A stretch of DNA of 64,000 bases from Pelomonas sp. CA6. Its GTDB lineage: Bacteria > Pseudomonadota > Gammaproteobacteria > Burkholderiales > Burkholderiaceae_C. Location of the stretch: assembly GCF_022549225.1 (NCBI RefSeq), contig NZ_JAKZFD010000006.1, positions 124,001 through 188,000 of the forward strand. The letters are read 5' to 3'. This document shows positions 10,346 through 20,856 of the stretch, one piece after another. The number at the start of each line of letters is the position of its first letter. The stretch's first letter is position 1. A model generated the notes under the pieces. It was not told where the DNA came from. It worked only from the letters and a program-made list of their open reading frames with translations, and did no database searches. The translations under genes were made by a program, and so were the position numbers.

Positions 10346-10759
10346 ATGAAGCAAAAACCCTATCTCACCCTCGAAGATGTCAAACGAATGGCGGCGGCGG
10401 CCGAGGCCCATGCACTGACCAACCAATGGCCCGTGAGCATCGCGATCGTCGACGACGGTGGCCATCTGCTGTGGCTGCAGCGGCTGGATGGTGTGGCCGC
10501 GATTTCGGCCGAGATCGCGCCGGCCAAGGCGCGGACCGCCGCGCTGGGCCGCCGTGAATCCAAGATCTACGAGGACATGATCAACCAGGGCCGCACCTCT
10601 TTCCTCAGTGCGCCGCAGCTGCAGGGCATGCTGGAAGGTGGCGTGCCGGTGATCGTGGACGGCCACTGTGTTGGTGCGGTGGGCGTCAGCGGCGTGAAGT
10701 CCGGCGAAGATGCCCAGATCGCCCGCGCGGCCATCGCGGCGCTGGAACTGGGGGCTTGA
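10346..10759 (+). CDS. GlcG/HbpS-like (DUF336) protein
   Basis: Small soluble protein of 137 residues matching the GlcG/HbpS fold: LTLEDVKRMAAAAEAHA, SIAIVDDGGHLLWLQRLDG, KARTAALGRRES and VPVIVDGHCVGAVGVSG are the characteristic blocks. Family members bind heme or cobalamin-like ligands or accompany glycolate utilisation genes. No such partners are nearby, so the function is open. There is no signal peptide, so it is predicted to be cytoplasmic. The start at ATG 10346 matches the family N-terminus; an in-frame start at 10241 would add 35 arginine-rich residues. Confidence 0.85.
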   Translation: MKQKPYLTLEDVKRMAAAAEAHALTNQWPVSIAIVDDGGHLLWLQRLDGVAAISAEIAPAKARTAALGRRESKIYEDMINQGRTSFLSAPQLQGMLEGGVPVIVDGHCVGAVGVSGVKSGEDAQIARAAIAALELGA

Positions 10760-10849
10760 GCCGTTTCGGTTCGCGGGGCGGCCGGGAAGGCTGGCTCCGC
10801 ATAACGCGAAGCGTGATGAGGCTTGATCGCTGAGGGTTTTGTCTCGGTG

Positions 10850-10870
10850 ATAACCCTGGTGGGTTATACT
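10850..10870 (+). promoter_or_regulatory. Inverted repeat overlapping a candidate carA -10
   Basis: ATAACCC (10850-10856) and GGGTTAT (10861-10867) form a perfect 7-bp inverted repeat around TGGT. The right arm overlaps TATACT (10865-10870), a 5-of-6 match to TATAAT. Further GGGTT copies lie at 10834 and 10875. This resembles an operator placed over the promoter; no regulator is known from the sequence alone. The nearest -35-like hexamer, TTGTCT, has a long 20-bp spacing. Confidence 0.4.
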
Positions 10871-10959
10871 TGATGGGTTTACCCGCAACCTACCGCGTCG
10901 AGCAAAACTCCACCCCCAATCCCTTAGGATTCACTCCGCCAGGAGGGTCCGCGAACCGG

Positions 10960-11005
10960 GTCCGGCCTCTGTCAATCACAGGGGCGTCGGAACACCGATC
11001 CGGAC
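10960..11005 (+). promoter_or_regulatory. Nested stem-loops in the carA leader
   Basis: Outer stem GTCCGG (10960-10965) with CCGGAC (11000-11005) encloses an inner stem CCTCTGT (10966-10972) with ACAGGGG (10978-10984), one G-T wobble and loop CAATC. The leader between the candidate -10 and carA is about 175 nt, long enough for attenuation. No T tract follows, so it is not a plain terminator. Confidence 0.35.
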
Positions 11006-11051
11006 AGGCCCTGGAGCAGAGCTGGGCGCGCGCACAACAACGGAGTTACCC

Positions 11052-12212
11052 GTGCTGCCTGATCTGCTTTCCGCTCCCCCCGCGATCCTCGCCCTGGCAG
11101 ACGGCACGGTCTTCAAGGGTTCGGCGCTAGGCGCTGCCGGCCGAACCGTCGGTGAAGTGGTGTTCAACACCTCGCTCACCGGCTACCAAGAAATCCTCAC
11201 CGACCCCAGCTACTGCCGCCAGATCGTCACGCTGACGTATCCGCACATCGGCAACTATGGGGTCAATGCCGAGGATGTCGAGGCCACGAAGATCCATGCC
11301 GCCGGCCTGATCATCAAGGAGGCACCGGTCCTCGATTCCAACTTCCGCAAGGACCGCAGCCTGCGCCAGTACCTGCAGGACGAGGGGACGGTCGCGATCT
11401 CCAACATCGACACCCGTCGTCTCACCCGCGTCCTGCGCCGCACCGGTGCGCAGAACGGCTGCATCCTGGCCCTGAAGGCCGGCGAGCAGATCACCGATGC
11501 TTTGATCGCCGAGGCCGTCGCCGCCGCGAAGGCCGCGCCCAGCATGGCCGGCCTGGATCTGGCCAAGGTGGTCAGCCGCAGCGAGCGCGAATCCTGGACG
11601 CAGACCGAGTGGCAGTTGGGGCAGGGCTATGGCGAGCAGACCGCGCCTCGTTTCCATGTCGTTGCCTACGACTTCGGCGTGAAGCACAACATCCTGCGCA
11701 TGCTTGCCTCGCGCGGCTGCAAGATCACCGTGGTGCCGGCACAGACGCCGGCCTCCGAGGTCTTCGACCTGGAGCCGGATGGCGTCTTCCTCTCCAACGG
11801 CCCTGGCGACCCGGAGCCCTGCGACTATGCGATCCAGGCCGCCGCGCAGCTGATCGAGTCCGGCATTCCCACCTTCGGCATCTGCCTGGGGCACCAGATC
11901 ATGGCGCTGGCCTCCGGTGCCAAGACCTTCAAGATGAAGTTCGGCCATCATGGCGCCAACCATCCGGTCAAGGACCTGGACAACGGCCGCGTCAGCATCA
12001 CCAGCCAGAACCACGGTTTCGCGGTCGACGCCGACACGCTGCCCGCCAACCTGCGCCCCACCCACATCAGCCTGTTCGACGGCACGCTGCAAGGCCTGGC
12101 GCGCACGGACAAGCCCGCCTTCTGCTTCCAGGGCCACCCCGAGGCCAGCCCCGGCCCGCATGACATCGCCTACCTGTTTGACCGCTTCATCGGTCTGATG
12201 GCCAAGGCCTAA
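11052..12212 (+). CDS. carA: Carbamoyl-phosphate synthase small (glutaminase) subunit
   Basis: Supplies ammonia from glutamine to CarB for carbamoyl phosphate, feeding arginine and pyrimidine synthesis. The N-terminal CPSase small domain ([26 protein letters not shown]) is followed by a class I glutamine amidotransferase domain. The nucleophile is in [12 protein letters not shown] at about residue 278, and the His/Glu pair in [11 protein letters not shown] is near 360. The start is GTG 11052 with GGAGTT upstream. It is 386 residues and lies 24 nt before carB in one operon. Confidence 0.97.
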   Translation: MLPDLLSAPPAILALADGTVFKGSALGAAGRTVGEVVFNTSLTGYQEILTDPSYCRQIVTLTYPHIGNYGVNAEDVEATKIHAAGLIIKEAPVLDSNFRKDRSLRQYLQDEGTVAISNIDTRRLTRVLRRTGAQNGCILALKAGEQITDALIAEAVAAAKAAPSMAGLDLAKVVSRSERESWTQTEWQLGQGYGEQTAPRFHVVAYDFGVKHNILRMLASRGCKITVVPAQTPASEVFDLEPDGVFLSNGPGDPEPCDYAIQAAAQLIESGIPTFGICLGHQIMALASGAKTFKMKFGHHGANHPVKDLDNGRVSITSQNHGFAVDADTLPANLRPTHISLFDGTLQGLARTDKPAFCFQGHPEASPGPHDIAYLFDRFIGLMAKA

Positions 12213-12236
12213 AGCCCGACGGCAGGAGAACAAGAC

Positions 12237-15200
12237 ATGGCAAAACGTACCGACATCCAGAGCATCCTCATCATCGGCGCCGGCCCCATCATCATCGGCC
12301 AGGCCTGCGAGTTCGACTATTCCGGCGCCCAGGCCTGCAAGGCCCTGCGCGAAGAGGGCTACAAGGTCATCCTGGTCAACAGCAACCCGGCGACCATCAT
12401 GACCGACCCGGACACGGCCGACGTGACCTACATCGAGCCCATCACCTGGCAGGTGGTCGAGAAGATCATCGCCAAGGAGCGTCCGGACGCGATCCTCCCC
12501 ACCATGGGCGGCCAGACGGCGCTGAACTGCGCGCTGGACTTGCACAAGCACGGCGTGCTGGCCAAGTATGGCGTCGAGATGATCGGCGCCAACGAGAAGG
12601 CGATCGAGAAGGCCGAGGACCGGCTGAAGTTCAAGGACGCGATGACCAAGATCGGCCTGGACTCGGCCAAGTCCGGCATCGCGCATACGATGGAAGAGGC
12701 CTGGGGCGTGCAGAAGCGCATCCAGGCCGAGATCGGCGGCACCGGCTTCCCGATGGTGATCCGTCCCAGCTTCACGCTGGGTGGCACCGGCGGCGGCATT
12801 GCCTACAACCCGGAAGAGTTCGAAGAGATCTGCAAGCGTGGCCTGGACTTGTCGCCGACCAATGAGCTGCTGATCGAGGAGAGCCTGATCGGCTGGAAGG
12901 AGTACGAGATGGAGGTCGTCCGCGACAAGGCGGACAACTGCATCATCGTCTGCTCCATCGAGAACCTGGATCCTATGGGCATCCACACCGGCGACTCCAT
13001 CACCGTGGCGCCGGCGCAGACCCTGACCGACAAGGAGTACCAGCTGCTGCGCAATGCGTCGATCGCGATCCTGCGCGAGATCGGCGTGGACACCGGTGGC
13101 TCCAACGTGCAGTTCTCGATCAATCCGACCAACGGTCGGATGATCGTGATCGAGATGAATCCGCGGGTCTCGCGCTCCTCGGCTCTGGCCTCCAAGGCCA
13201 CCGGCTTCCCGATCGCGAAGATTGCCGCCAAGCTGGCCGTCGGCTACACGCTGGACGAGCTGAAGAACGACATCACCGGAGGCGTGACTCCGGCGTCCTT
13301 TGAGCCCAGCATCGACTACGTGGTCACCAAGATCCCGCGCTTCGCCTTCGAGAAGTTCCCGATGGCCGATGCGCACCTGACCACGCAGATGAAGTCGGTG
13401 GGTGAGGTGATGGCCATGGGCCGCAGCTTCCAGGAATCGTTCCAGAAGGCACTGCGCGGTCTGGAGACCGGCATCGACGGCCTGAGCGAACGCTCGACCG
13501 ACCGGGAGGAGATCATCCAGGAGATCGGCGAGCCCGGCCCGGAGCGCATCCTGTTCGTCGGCGACGCTTTCCGGATCGGCATGAGCTTGCAGGAGGTGTT
13601 CGAGGAGACCGCGATCGACCCGTGGTTCCTCGCCCAGATCGAGCAACTGATCCAGATCGAACAAAGCCTCAAGGGCCGAGACCTGGCTGGCCTGTCGCGC
13701 GATGAGCTGCTGCTGCTCAAGCGCAAGGGCTTCTCGGACAAGCGTCTGGCCAAGCTGCTGGGCACTCACCAGCACGAGGTGCGCAAGGTGCGCCATGCCC
13801 AGGGCGTGCGACCGGTCTACAAGCGGGTGGACACCTGCGCGGCCGAGTTCGAGACGCAGACCGCCTACATGTACTCCACCTATGATGAGGAGTGCGAGGC
13901 CCAGCCGTCCGACAAGAAGAAGATCATGGTGCTGGGCGGCGGCCCGAACCGGATCGGTCAGGGCATCGAATTCGACTACTGCTGTGTCCATGCCGCGCTC
14001 GCGATGCGCGAAGACGGCTACGAGACCATCATGGTCAACTGCAACCCCGAGACGGTCTCGACCGACTACGACACCAGCGACCGCCTCTACTTCGAGCCGG
14101 TGACGCTGGAGGACGTGCTGGAGATCGTCGACAAGGAAAAGCCTGTCGGCGTGATCGTGCAGTACGGCGGCCAGACGCCGCTGAAGCTGGCGCTGGACCT
14201 GGAAGCCAACGGCGTACCCATCATCGGCACCACGCCGGACAGCATCGATATCGCCGAGGATCGCGAGCGCTTTCAGAAGCTGCTGCACGAACTGGGCCTG
14301 AAGCAGCCGCCCAACCGCACCGCGCGCAACGAAGACCAGGCCGTGCAACTGGCCAACGAGATCGGCTATCCGCTGGTGGTGCGTCCCAGCTATGTGCTGG
14401 GCGGTCGCGCGATGGAGATCGTGCACGGCGACAAGGATCTGGAGCGCTACATGCGCGAGGCCGTGCGCGTTTCTGAGAAGTCGCCGGTGCTGCTGGACCG
14501 CTTCCTGGAGGATGCGGTCGAGGTGGACGTGGACTGCATCTGCGACGGCGCCGATGTGATGATCGGCGGCATCATGGAGCACGTCGAAGCGGCTGGCATC
14601 CACTCCGGCGACTCGGCCTGCTCCCTGCCGCCCTACACGCTGTCGCAGGAGCTGCAGGAAGAGCTGCGCCGACAGACCGCGGCCATGGCGCGCGCGCTGA
14701 AGGTCGTCGGCCTGATGAACGTGCAGTTCGCGATCCAGGGTGATGTCAGCAAAGGCCTGGGCGAGAACACGGTCTATGTGCTCGAAGTGAACCCGCGCGC
14801 TTCGCGCACCGTGCCCTTCGTGTCCAAGGCCACGGGCCAGCAACTGGCCAAGGTGGCGGCGCGCTGCATGGCCGGTGTCCCGCTCAAGGATCAGCGCGAC
14901 CGCAACGGTCGTGTGCCGCACGAGGTCGTGCCGCCGTACTTCAGCGTCAAGGAAGCGGTGTTTCCCTTCAACAAGTTCCCCGGCGTGGACCCCATCCTCA
15001 GTCCGGAGATGCGTTCCACCGGCGAGGTCATGGGCGCGGGCCGCAGCTTTGGCGAGGCCATGCTGAAGAGCCAGCTGGGGGCCGGCAGCCGCCTGCCGCG
15101 CCAGGGTCACGTGTTGATCACGGTGAAGAACAGCGACAAGGCGCGCGCCGTGGCCGTGGCCCGGGACCTGCATGCGCTGGGCTTTGGCGTGATTGCCACC

Positions 15201-15503
15201 AAGGGCACCGCCGCGGCCATCGCCGAGGCCGGCGTGCCGGTGCGCGTGGTGAACAAGGTCAAGGATGGCCGCCCACACATCGTGGACATGATCAAGGGCG
15301 GCGAGATCCAGCTGGTGTTCACCACCGTGGATGAGACCCGCACCGCGATCGCCGACAGCCGTTACATCCGCCAGGCCGCGCTGGCCAACCGCGTGACCTA
15401 CTACACCACCATGGCCGGCTGCGAGGCCGCCGTGGAGGGCATGAAGCACAAGGACGGCCTGTTGGTGCAATCCCTCCAGGAACTGCACGCGGAACTGGTC
15501 TAA
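12237..15503 (+). CDS. carB: Carbamoyl-phosphate synthase large subunit
   Basis: Cytoplasmic ligase of 1088 residues that makes carbamoyl phosphate from bicarbonate, ammonia and two ATP. It has two homologous ATP-grasp halves: the first begins [22 protein letters not shown], the second [22 protein letters not shown] at about residue 563. The C-terminal MGS-like allosteric domain ([21 protein letters not shown]) starts near 960. ATG 12237 has a GGAGAA site. It is followed by a GC-rich hairpin and greA. Confidence 0.97.
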   Translation: MAKRTDIQSILIIGAGPIIIGQACEFDYSGAQACKALREEGYKVILVNSNPATIMTDPDTADVTYIEPITWQVVEKIIAKERPDAILPTMGGQTALNCALDLHKHGVLAKYGVEMIGANEKAIEKAEDRLKFKDAMTKIGLDSAKSGIAHTMEEAWGVQKRIQAEIGGTGFPMVIRPSFTLGGTGGGIAYNPEEFEEICKRGLDLSPTNELLIEESLIGWKEYEMEVVRDKADNCIIVCSIENLDPMGIHTGDSITVAPAQTLTDKEYQLLRNASIAILREIGVDTGGSNVQFSINPTNGRMIVIEMNPRVSRSSALASKATGFPIAKIAAKLAVGYTLDELKNDITGGVTPASFEPSIDYVVTKIPRFAFEKFPMADAHLTTQMKSVGEVMAMGRSFQESFQKALRGLETGIDGLSERSTDREEIIQEIGEPGPERILFVGDAFRIGMSLQEVFEETAIDPWFLAQIEQLIQIEQSLKGRDLAGLSRDELLLLKRKGFSDKRLAKLLGTHQHEVRKVRHAQGVRPVYKRVDTCAAEFETQTAYMYSTYDEECEAQPSDKKKIMVLGGGPNRIGQGIEFDYCCVHAALAMREDGYETIMVNCNPETVSTDYDTSDRLYFEPVTLEDVLEIVDKEKPVGVIVQYGGQTPLKLALDLEANGVPIIGTTPDSIDIAEDRERFQKLLHELGLKQPPNRTARNEDQAVQLANEIGYPLVVRPSYVLGGRAMEIVHGDKDLERYMREAVRVSEKSPVLLDRFLEDAVEVDVDCICDGADVMIGGIMEHVEAAGIHSGDSACSLPPYTLSQELQEELRRQTAAMARALKVVGLMNVQFAIQGDVSKGLGENTVYVLEVNPRASRTVPFVSKATGQQLAKVAARCMAGVPLKDQRDRNGRVPHEVVPPYFSVKEAVFPFNKFPGVDPILSPEMRSTGEVMGAGRSFGEAMLKSQLGAGSRLPRQGHVLITVKNSDKARAVAVARDLHALGFGVIATKGTAAAIAEAGVPVRVVNKVKDGRPHIVDMIKGGEIQLVFTTVDETRTAIADSRYIRQAALANRVTYYTTMAGCEAAVEGMKHKDGLLVQSLQELHAELV

Positions 15504-15523
15504 ACTTCCACCCACTCCACAAC

Positions 15524-15570
15524 CCGCCGCCGCGGCTCAGCGATGCTGAGCGGCAGCGGCGGTTTGCTTT
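15524..15570 (+). terminator. Stem-loop between carB and greA, probable terminator
   Basis: Long stem: CCGCCGC (15524-15530) pairs with GCGGCGG (15556-15562) and GCTCAG (15535-15540) with CTGAGC (15546-15551), with two internal mismatches and loop CGATG. The interrupted T-rich TTTGCTTTG follows. Partial read-through into greA is possible. Confidence 0.7.
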
Positions 15571-15591
15571 GTCATTCACCGTTTTTTGCAT

Positions 15592-16068
15592 ATGGCCACG
15601 ATCCCACTGACCAAGCGCGGCGCCGAGAAGCTCAAGGAAGAACTGCATCGACTCAAGACGGTCGAGCGTCATGCCGTGATCAATGCCATTGCCGAGGCCC
15701 GCGCCCAGGGTGACCTCTCGGAGAACGCCGAGTACGAGGCCGCCAAGGACAAGCAAGGCTTCATCGAAGGCCGCATCCTCGAGATCGAAGGCAAGCTGGC
15801 CGCGGCCCAGGTCATCGACCCGTCGTCGGTCGATGCTGGCGGCAAGGTGGTGTTCGGCACCACGGTGGACCTGGAAGAGGAGGCCACTGGCGCCGAGGTC
15901 ACCTACCAGATCGTCGGCGACGACGAGGCCGACCTGAAGCAGGGCCTGATCAGCATCAGCTCTCCGATCGCGCGCGCGCTGATCGGCAAGGAAGCCGGCG
16001 ACGTCGCCGAGGTGCAGGCGCCGGGCGGCATCAAGCGCTACGAGATCGTCGACGTCCGCTACATCTGA
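15592..16068 (+). CDS. greA: Transcription elongation factor GreA
   Basis: Rescues backtracked RNA polymerase by stimulating transcript cleavage. At 158 residues it is typical. The N-terminal coiled coil carries the acidic tip D41/E44 in [17 protein letters not shown], and the C-terminal FKBP-like domain includes [17 protein letters not shown] 15592 is chosen by family alignment. It sits between carB and a DUF4149 gene, a placement I associate with Burkholderiales. Confidence 0.97.
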   Translation: MATIPLTKRGAEKLKEELHRLKTVERHAVINAIAEARAQGDLSENAEYEAAKDKQGFIEGRILEIEGKLAAAQVIDPSSVDAGGKVVFGTTVDLEEEATGAEVTYQIVGDDEADLKQGLISISSPIARALIGKEAGDVAEVQAPGGIKRYEIVDVRYI

Positions 16069-16080
16069 TCGTCAGCCATC

Positions 16081-16524
16081 GTGCTCGTCCGCTTCCGCGC
16101 CTTGCTGGCGGCTGCCTGGGCCGGCTTCTTGCTGTGCATCGCCTTCGTCGCCGCGCCGACCGCATTTGCGGTGCTGGAGCGCGCCCAGGCGGGCAGCGTG
16201 GTGCAGCGCCTGTTCGAGCTGGATGCCCGCCTTGGCCTGGCCGCCGGGCTGCTGCTGGTGATGCTGGAGCGGCGGCTGCAGCGCGATGGCGTGTCGACCG
16301 GCCGGGCCGGTTCGGCGCTGGGCTGGAACACCGTGCTGCCGCTGGTGGCGCTCGCGACCATCGTCGCGGGGTACTACGCGCTGCAGCCGATGATGGAGGC
16401 GGCCAAGGCCGGACAGGGCGCGCTGTCCTTCGGCGCCTTGCATGGCATTTCGATGGCCTTCTTCGCGCTCAAAGGGCTGGCGGTGCTGGTACTGGCCTGG
16501 CGGGTGAGTCGGCCAGCGGTCTGA
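16081..16524 (+). CDS. DUF4149-domain membrane protein
   Basis: Small inner-membrane protein of 147 residues with about four hydrophobic segments (LLAAAWAGFLLCIAFVAAPTAFAVL, LAAGLLLVMLE, TVLPLVALATIVAGYYALQPMM, AFFALKGLAVLVLAWRV). The pattern of FVAAPTAFAVL and a YYALQP motif fits the uncharacterised DUF4149 family. GTG 16081 begins 12 nt after the greA stop, so the two are probably cotranscribed. No function is known; the gene converges with yhbY. Confidence 0.75.
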   Translation: MLVRFRALLAAAWAGFLLCIAFVAAPTAFAVLERAQAGSVVQRLFELDARLGLAAGLLLVMLERRLQRDGVSTGRAGSALGWNTVLPLVALATIVAGYYALQPMMEAAKAGQGALSFGALHGISMAFFALKGLAVLVLAWRVSRPAV

Positions 16525-16599
16525 TCCGCGAGGAGCTGCGCCAATGCAAAGGGCAGCCTGCGGCTGCCCTTGATCTGTGCGGAGCGAGGGACGCCGTGT

Positions 16600-17082
16600 T
16601 CAGGCCCCGCTGGCGCGCTTCTTCACGCTGGTGGCGGTGCTGCGCTTCTTGGCGCGCTTGATCTCGCCGCCCTGGGTCACGCGCTGGTTGCCGAGCACCT
16701 GGACCTTCTTGATCTGCGGACGGTTGTTCCCGCTCTTGGAGAACTTGACGATCTTCACCAGCTTGGGCGCCGGCATGGCGTCCTCGCGAACCACCTTCTC
16801 CTTCTCGGGGACGGGGCGCCACAGCACCAGCAGCTTGCCGATGTGCTGGATGGGAGCGGCGTCCAACTGGTCCGCCAGGGTGTTCAGCATGGCCTCGCGG
16901 GCGGCGCGGTCGTCCGACATCACACGGACCTTGATCAGGCCGTGGGCCTTGAGGGCCGCGTCGCACTCCTTCGTCACCGCGGCGCTCAGGCCCTCGGCGC
17001 CTATCATCACCACCGGATTCAGATGGTGGGCATCGGCGCGTTTGTCCTTGCGCTGGGCGGGGGTCAATTGAATTGCAGGCAT
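16600..17082 (-). CDS. yhbY: CRS1/YhbY-domain RNA-binding protein (ribosome assembly)
   Basis: A CRM (CRS1-YhbY) domain fills the first 97 residues: [20 protein letters not shown], the loop [12 protein letters not shown] that corresponds to the GxxG RNA-binding loop, and the [12 protein letters not shown] segment. E. coli YhbY is 97 residues and binds pre-50S particles; this protein has a further 60-residue, lysine/arginine-rich tail ([19 protein letters not shown]) likely to contact RNA. ATG 17082 is 18 bp from the divergent rlmE ATG, with a -10-like GATAAT 6 nt upstream and no ribosome site. Confidence 0.87.
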   Translation of the reverse strand: MPAIQLTPAQRKDKRADAHHLNPVVMIGAEGLSAAVTKECDAALKAHGLIKVRVMSDDRAAREAMLNTLADQLDAAPIQHIGKLLVLWRPVPEKEKVVREDAMPAPKLVKIVKFSKSGNNRPQIKKVQVLGNQRVTQGGEIKRAKKRSTATSVKKRASGA

Positions 17083-17100
17083 CTGCCTATTATCCGTGCA
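17083..17100. promoter_or_regulatory. 18-bp divergent gap with overlapping -10-like elements for yhbY and rlmE
   Basis: The whole gap between two ATGs is 18 bp. TATTAT (17088-17093) lies 7 nt before the rlmE ATG on the plus strand. GATAAT, the reverse complement of 17089-17094, lies 6 nt before the yhbY ATG on the minus strand. Five bases are shared. There is no room for a Shine-Dalgarno on either side, so both mRNAs would be leaderless if these are the promoters. Confidence 0.55.
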
Positions 17101-17769
17101 ATGAAAACCAATACGAAGAGCAAAAAGCTCAACAAGGCGTGGCTGAATGACCATGTCACCGACCCGTATGTGAAATTGGCGCAGAAAGAGGGCTATCGCT
17201 CGCGGGCCGCGTACAAGCTCAAGGAGCTGGACGAGGAGTTCCAGCTCACCCGGCCGGGCCAGGTGGTGGTGGATCTGGGCGCGGCGCCAGGAGCCTGGAG
17301 CCAGTACTTGCGCCGACGCTTTGCGCCCAAGGAGGCTGGAGCCGGCGGCGCGGCCGTCGGTCAGCTCAACGGCCGCATCATCGCGCTGGATCTGCTGGAC
17401 TTCGAACCCATCGAGGGCGTGCAGTTCATCCAGGGCGATTTTCGTGAGGACGAGGTGCTGGCGCAGCTGGAGGCGGCGCTGGAAGGGCGGCCGGTGGATC
17501 TGGTGGTCTCGGACATGGCCCCCAATCTGTCGGGCATCGCCAGCACCGATGCCGCACGCATCGCCCATCTGATCGAGCTGGCGCTGGATTTCTGCGCCCA
17601 CCACCTGAAGCCCGAGGGCGCGCTGGTGGCCAAGGTGTTCCATGGCAGCGGCTACGACCAGTTGGTGGAGGCCTTCCGGCAGCAGTTCCGCCGCGTCAAG
17701 GTCCACAAGCCCAAGGCTTCGCGCGATCGCTCGTCGGAAACCTTCCTGGTCGGCATCGGCCTGAAATGA
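17101..17769 (+). CDS. rlmE: 23S rRNA (uridine-2552-2'-O)-methyltransferase RlmE
   Basis: Heat-shock-linked methyltransferase of the 50S A-loop, also called FtsJ/RrmJ. The K-D-K-E tetrad is visible as K39 (SRAAYKL), D138 ([11 protein letters not shown]), K178 (LVAKVFHG) and E213 (RSSETFLVG). The SAM motif is [15 protein letters not shown]. At 222 residues it is slightly longer than the 209-residue E. coli protein, partly through a small insert after [10 protein letters not shown]. It precedes ftsH, as in enterics. Confidence 0.96.
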   Translation: MKTNTKSKKLNKAWLNDHVTDPYVKLAQKEGYRSRAAYKLKELDEEFQLTRPGQVVVDLGAAPGAWSQYLRRRFAPKEAGAGGAAVGQLNGRIIALDLLDFEPIEGVQFIQGDFREDEVLAQLEAALEGRPVDLVVSDMAPNLSGIASTDAARIAHLIELALDFCAHHLKPEGALVAKVFHGSGYDQLVEAFRQQFRRVKVHKPKASRDRSSETFLVGIGLK

Positions 17770-17843
17770 AGCAAGGCGCTCAAGACCCGGGCGATTCGGC
17801 AATCTCTATCGCAGAGTGCGGAAATGCCAATCAGGGCCGGGGG

Positions 17844-17871
17844 CTTGACTGCAATAGAATGAACCCCATAT
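17844..17871 (+). promoter_or_regulatory. Sigma-32-type (RpoH) promoter upstream of ftsH
   Basis: CTTGACT (17844-17850), 13-nt spacer, CCCCATAT (17864-17871) closely matches the heat-shock consensus CTTGAAA-N13-17-CCCCATNT. The -10 block is perfect. It lies 63 nt before the ftsH start. An overlapping housekeeping-like TAGAAT (17855-17860) has no good -35. Confidence 0.75.
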
Positions 17872-17934
17872 GACGCGTTGGCCGTCCGTCCCGCTGTAGG
17901 AGGCAGGCGGCCAAACCGAGCAGAAGGAGTCGCG

Positions 17935-19839
<1,905 letters not shown>

Positions 19840-19855
19840 GTCCATCCCACAACCC

Positions 19856-19885
19856 AAGGGGCCTGTCCGTGAGGACTGGCCCTTT
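19856..19885 (+). terminator. Hairpin with T tract between ftsH and folP
   Basis: AAGGGGCC pairs with GGCCCTT and an inner GTCC-GTGA-GGAC extends the stem, ending in TTTT at 19883-19886. This looks like an intrinsic terminator limiting heat-shock read-through into folP. Confidence 0.75.
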
Positions 19886-19921
19886 TGCATTGGCGCGCTG
19901 CCGTGCCGGAGTTAGAACATC

Positions 19922-20746
19922 ATGCTGTGGAAGACCACCCGTTTCGATCTGTCCTTGCAGCGGCCGCTGGTGATGGGCATCGTGAACGTCACGCCAGATT
20001 CCTTCTCCGATGGCGGCCATCATGCGCAGGCCCATCAGGCGATTGCCCACTGCGAGCAACTGCTGGGCGAGGGCGCGGACATCCTGGACCTGGGGGGGGA
20101 GTCCACCCGGCCTGGTGCGCCCCGGCTCGCGGTCGACGAAGAGTGGGCGCGGCTGGCTCCGGTGCTGCGCGCGGCCTTGAACATGGGCGTCCCGGTCTCG
20201 GTCGATACCTGCAAGACCGAGGTGATGCGACGCGCATTGGACTTGGGCGCCGACATCATCAACGACATCCAGGCGTTGCGTGACGAGGGCGCGCTGGCCT
20301 TGCTGGCGACGCATGCGGATGCCGGCGTCTGCCTGATGCACATGCGTGGCGAGCCCGCCAGCATGCAGCAGCACTGCAAGTACGAGGATGTGGTCGCCGA
20401 GGTGGGCGAGTTCCTGGCCGCGCGCCTGCGCAGCGCGGAGGTGGCTGGCATACGCCCGGAGCGCGTGCTGCTGGACCCAGGCTACGGCTTCGCAAAAACG
20501 GTGGAGCAGAACTTTCGCCTGTTGAGCCAGCAGCGCCGACTGCTGGACTTGGGGCGTCCCCTGTTGGCCGGCTGGTCGCGCAAGTCTTCGTTGGGGGCGG
20601 TCACCGGCCGCCCGGTGGAGCAGCGCCTGAGTGCCAGTATCGCTGCGGCCGTGATTGCGCTGGAGCAGGGCGCCTCGGTGTTGCGTGTGCATGATGTGGG
20701 CGCCACCGTCGATGCGCTGAAGGTCTGGCAGGCCGCCCACGCCTGA
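19922..20746 (+). CDS. folP: Dihydropteroate synthase
   Basis: Condenses p-aminobenzoate with hydroxymethyl-dihydropterin pyrophosphate in folate synthesis; the target of sulfonamides. It is a TIM-barrel of 274 residues with signature motifs MGIVNVTPDSFSDGG (residues about 18-32), DLGGESTRPGA, the DIINDIQAL strand, LDPGYGFAKTVEQN and GWSRKSSLGAVTG. It lies between ftsH and glmM, as commonly seen in proteobacteria. Confidence 0.97.
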   Translation: MLWKTTRFDLSLQRPLVMGIVNVTPDSFSDGGHHAQAHQAIAHCEQLLGEGADILDLGGESTRPGAPRLAVDEEWARLAPVLRAALNMGVPVSVDTCKTEVMRRALDLGADIINDIQALRDEGALALLATHADAGVCLMHMRGEPASMQQHCKYEDVVAEVGEFLAARLRSAEVAGIRPERVLLDPGYGFAKTVEQNFRLLSQQRRLLDLGRPLLAGWSRKSSLGAVTGRPVEQRLSASIAAAVIALEQGASVLRVHDVGATVDALKVWQAAHA

Positions 20747-20856
20747 CGGTGGCCCTCAGCGCTCCCTTGGCATAGGGGGTGGGACGGCTCGACCCTTAGG
20801 GCGCCTTGCGCGCATGGGCGACAATACCGGTCTACGAATTCAGGAGGATGCTCAGC

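Noticed and set aside
10870-11130. Possible leader peptide gene before carA (TTG 10870 / ATG 10873)
   Set aside because: It starts at or before the likely transcription start, extends into carA out of frame, and lacks a ribosome site.
11127-15515. Minus-strand open frame of over 1400 codons opposite carA-carB
   Set aside because: The plus strand encodes clear CarA and CarB. Long antisense frames are common in GC-rich genes because G/C third positions suppress stops. The predicted protein is His/Leu/Gly-rich with no motif.
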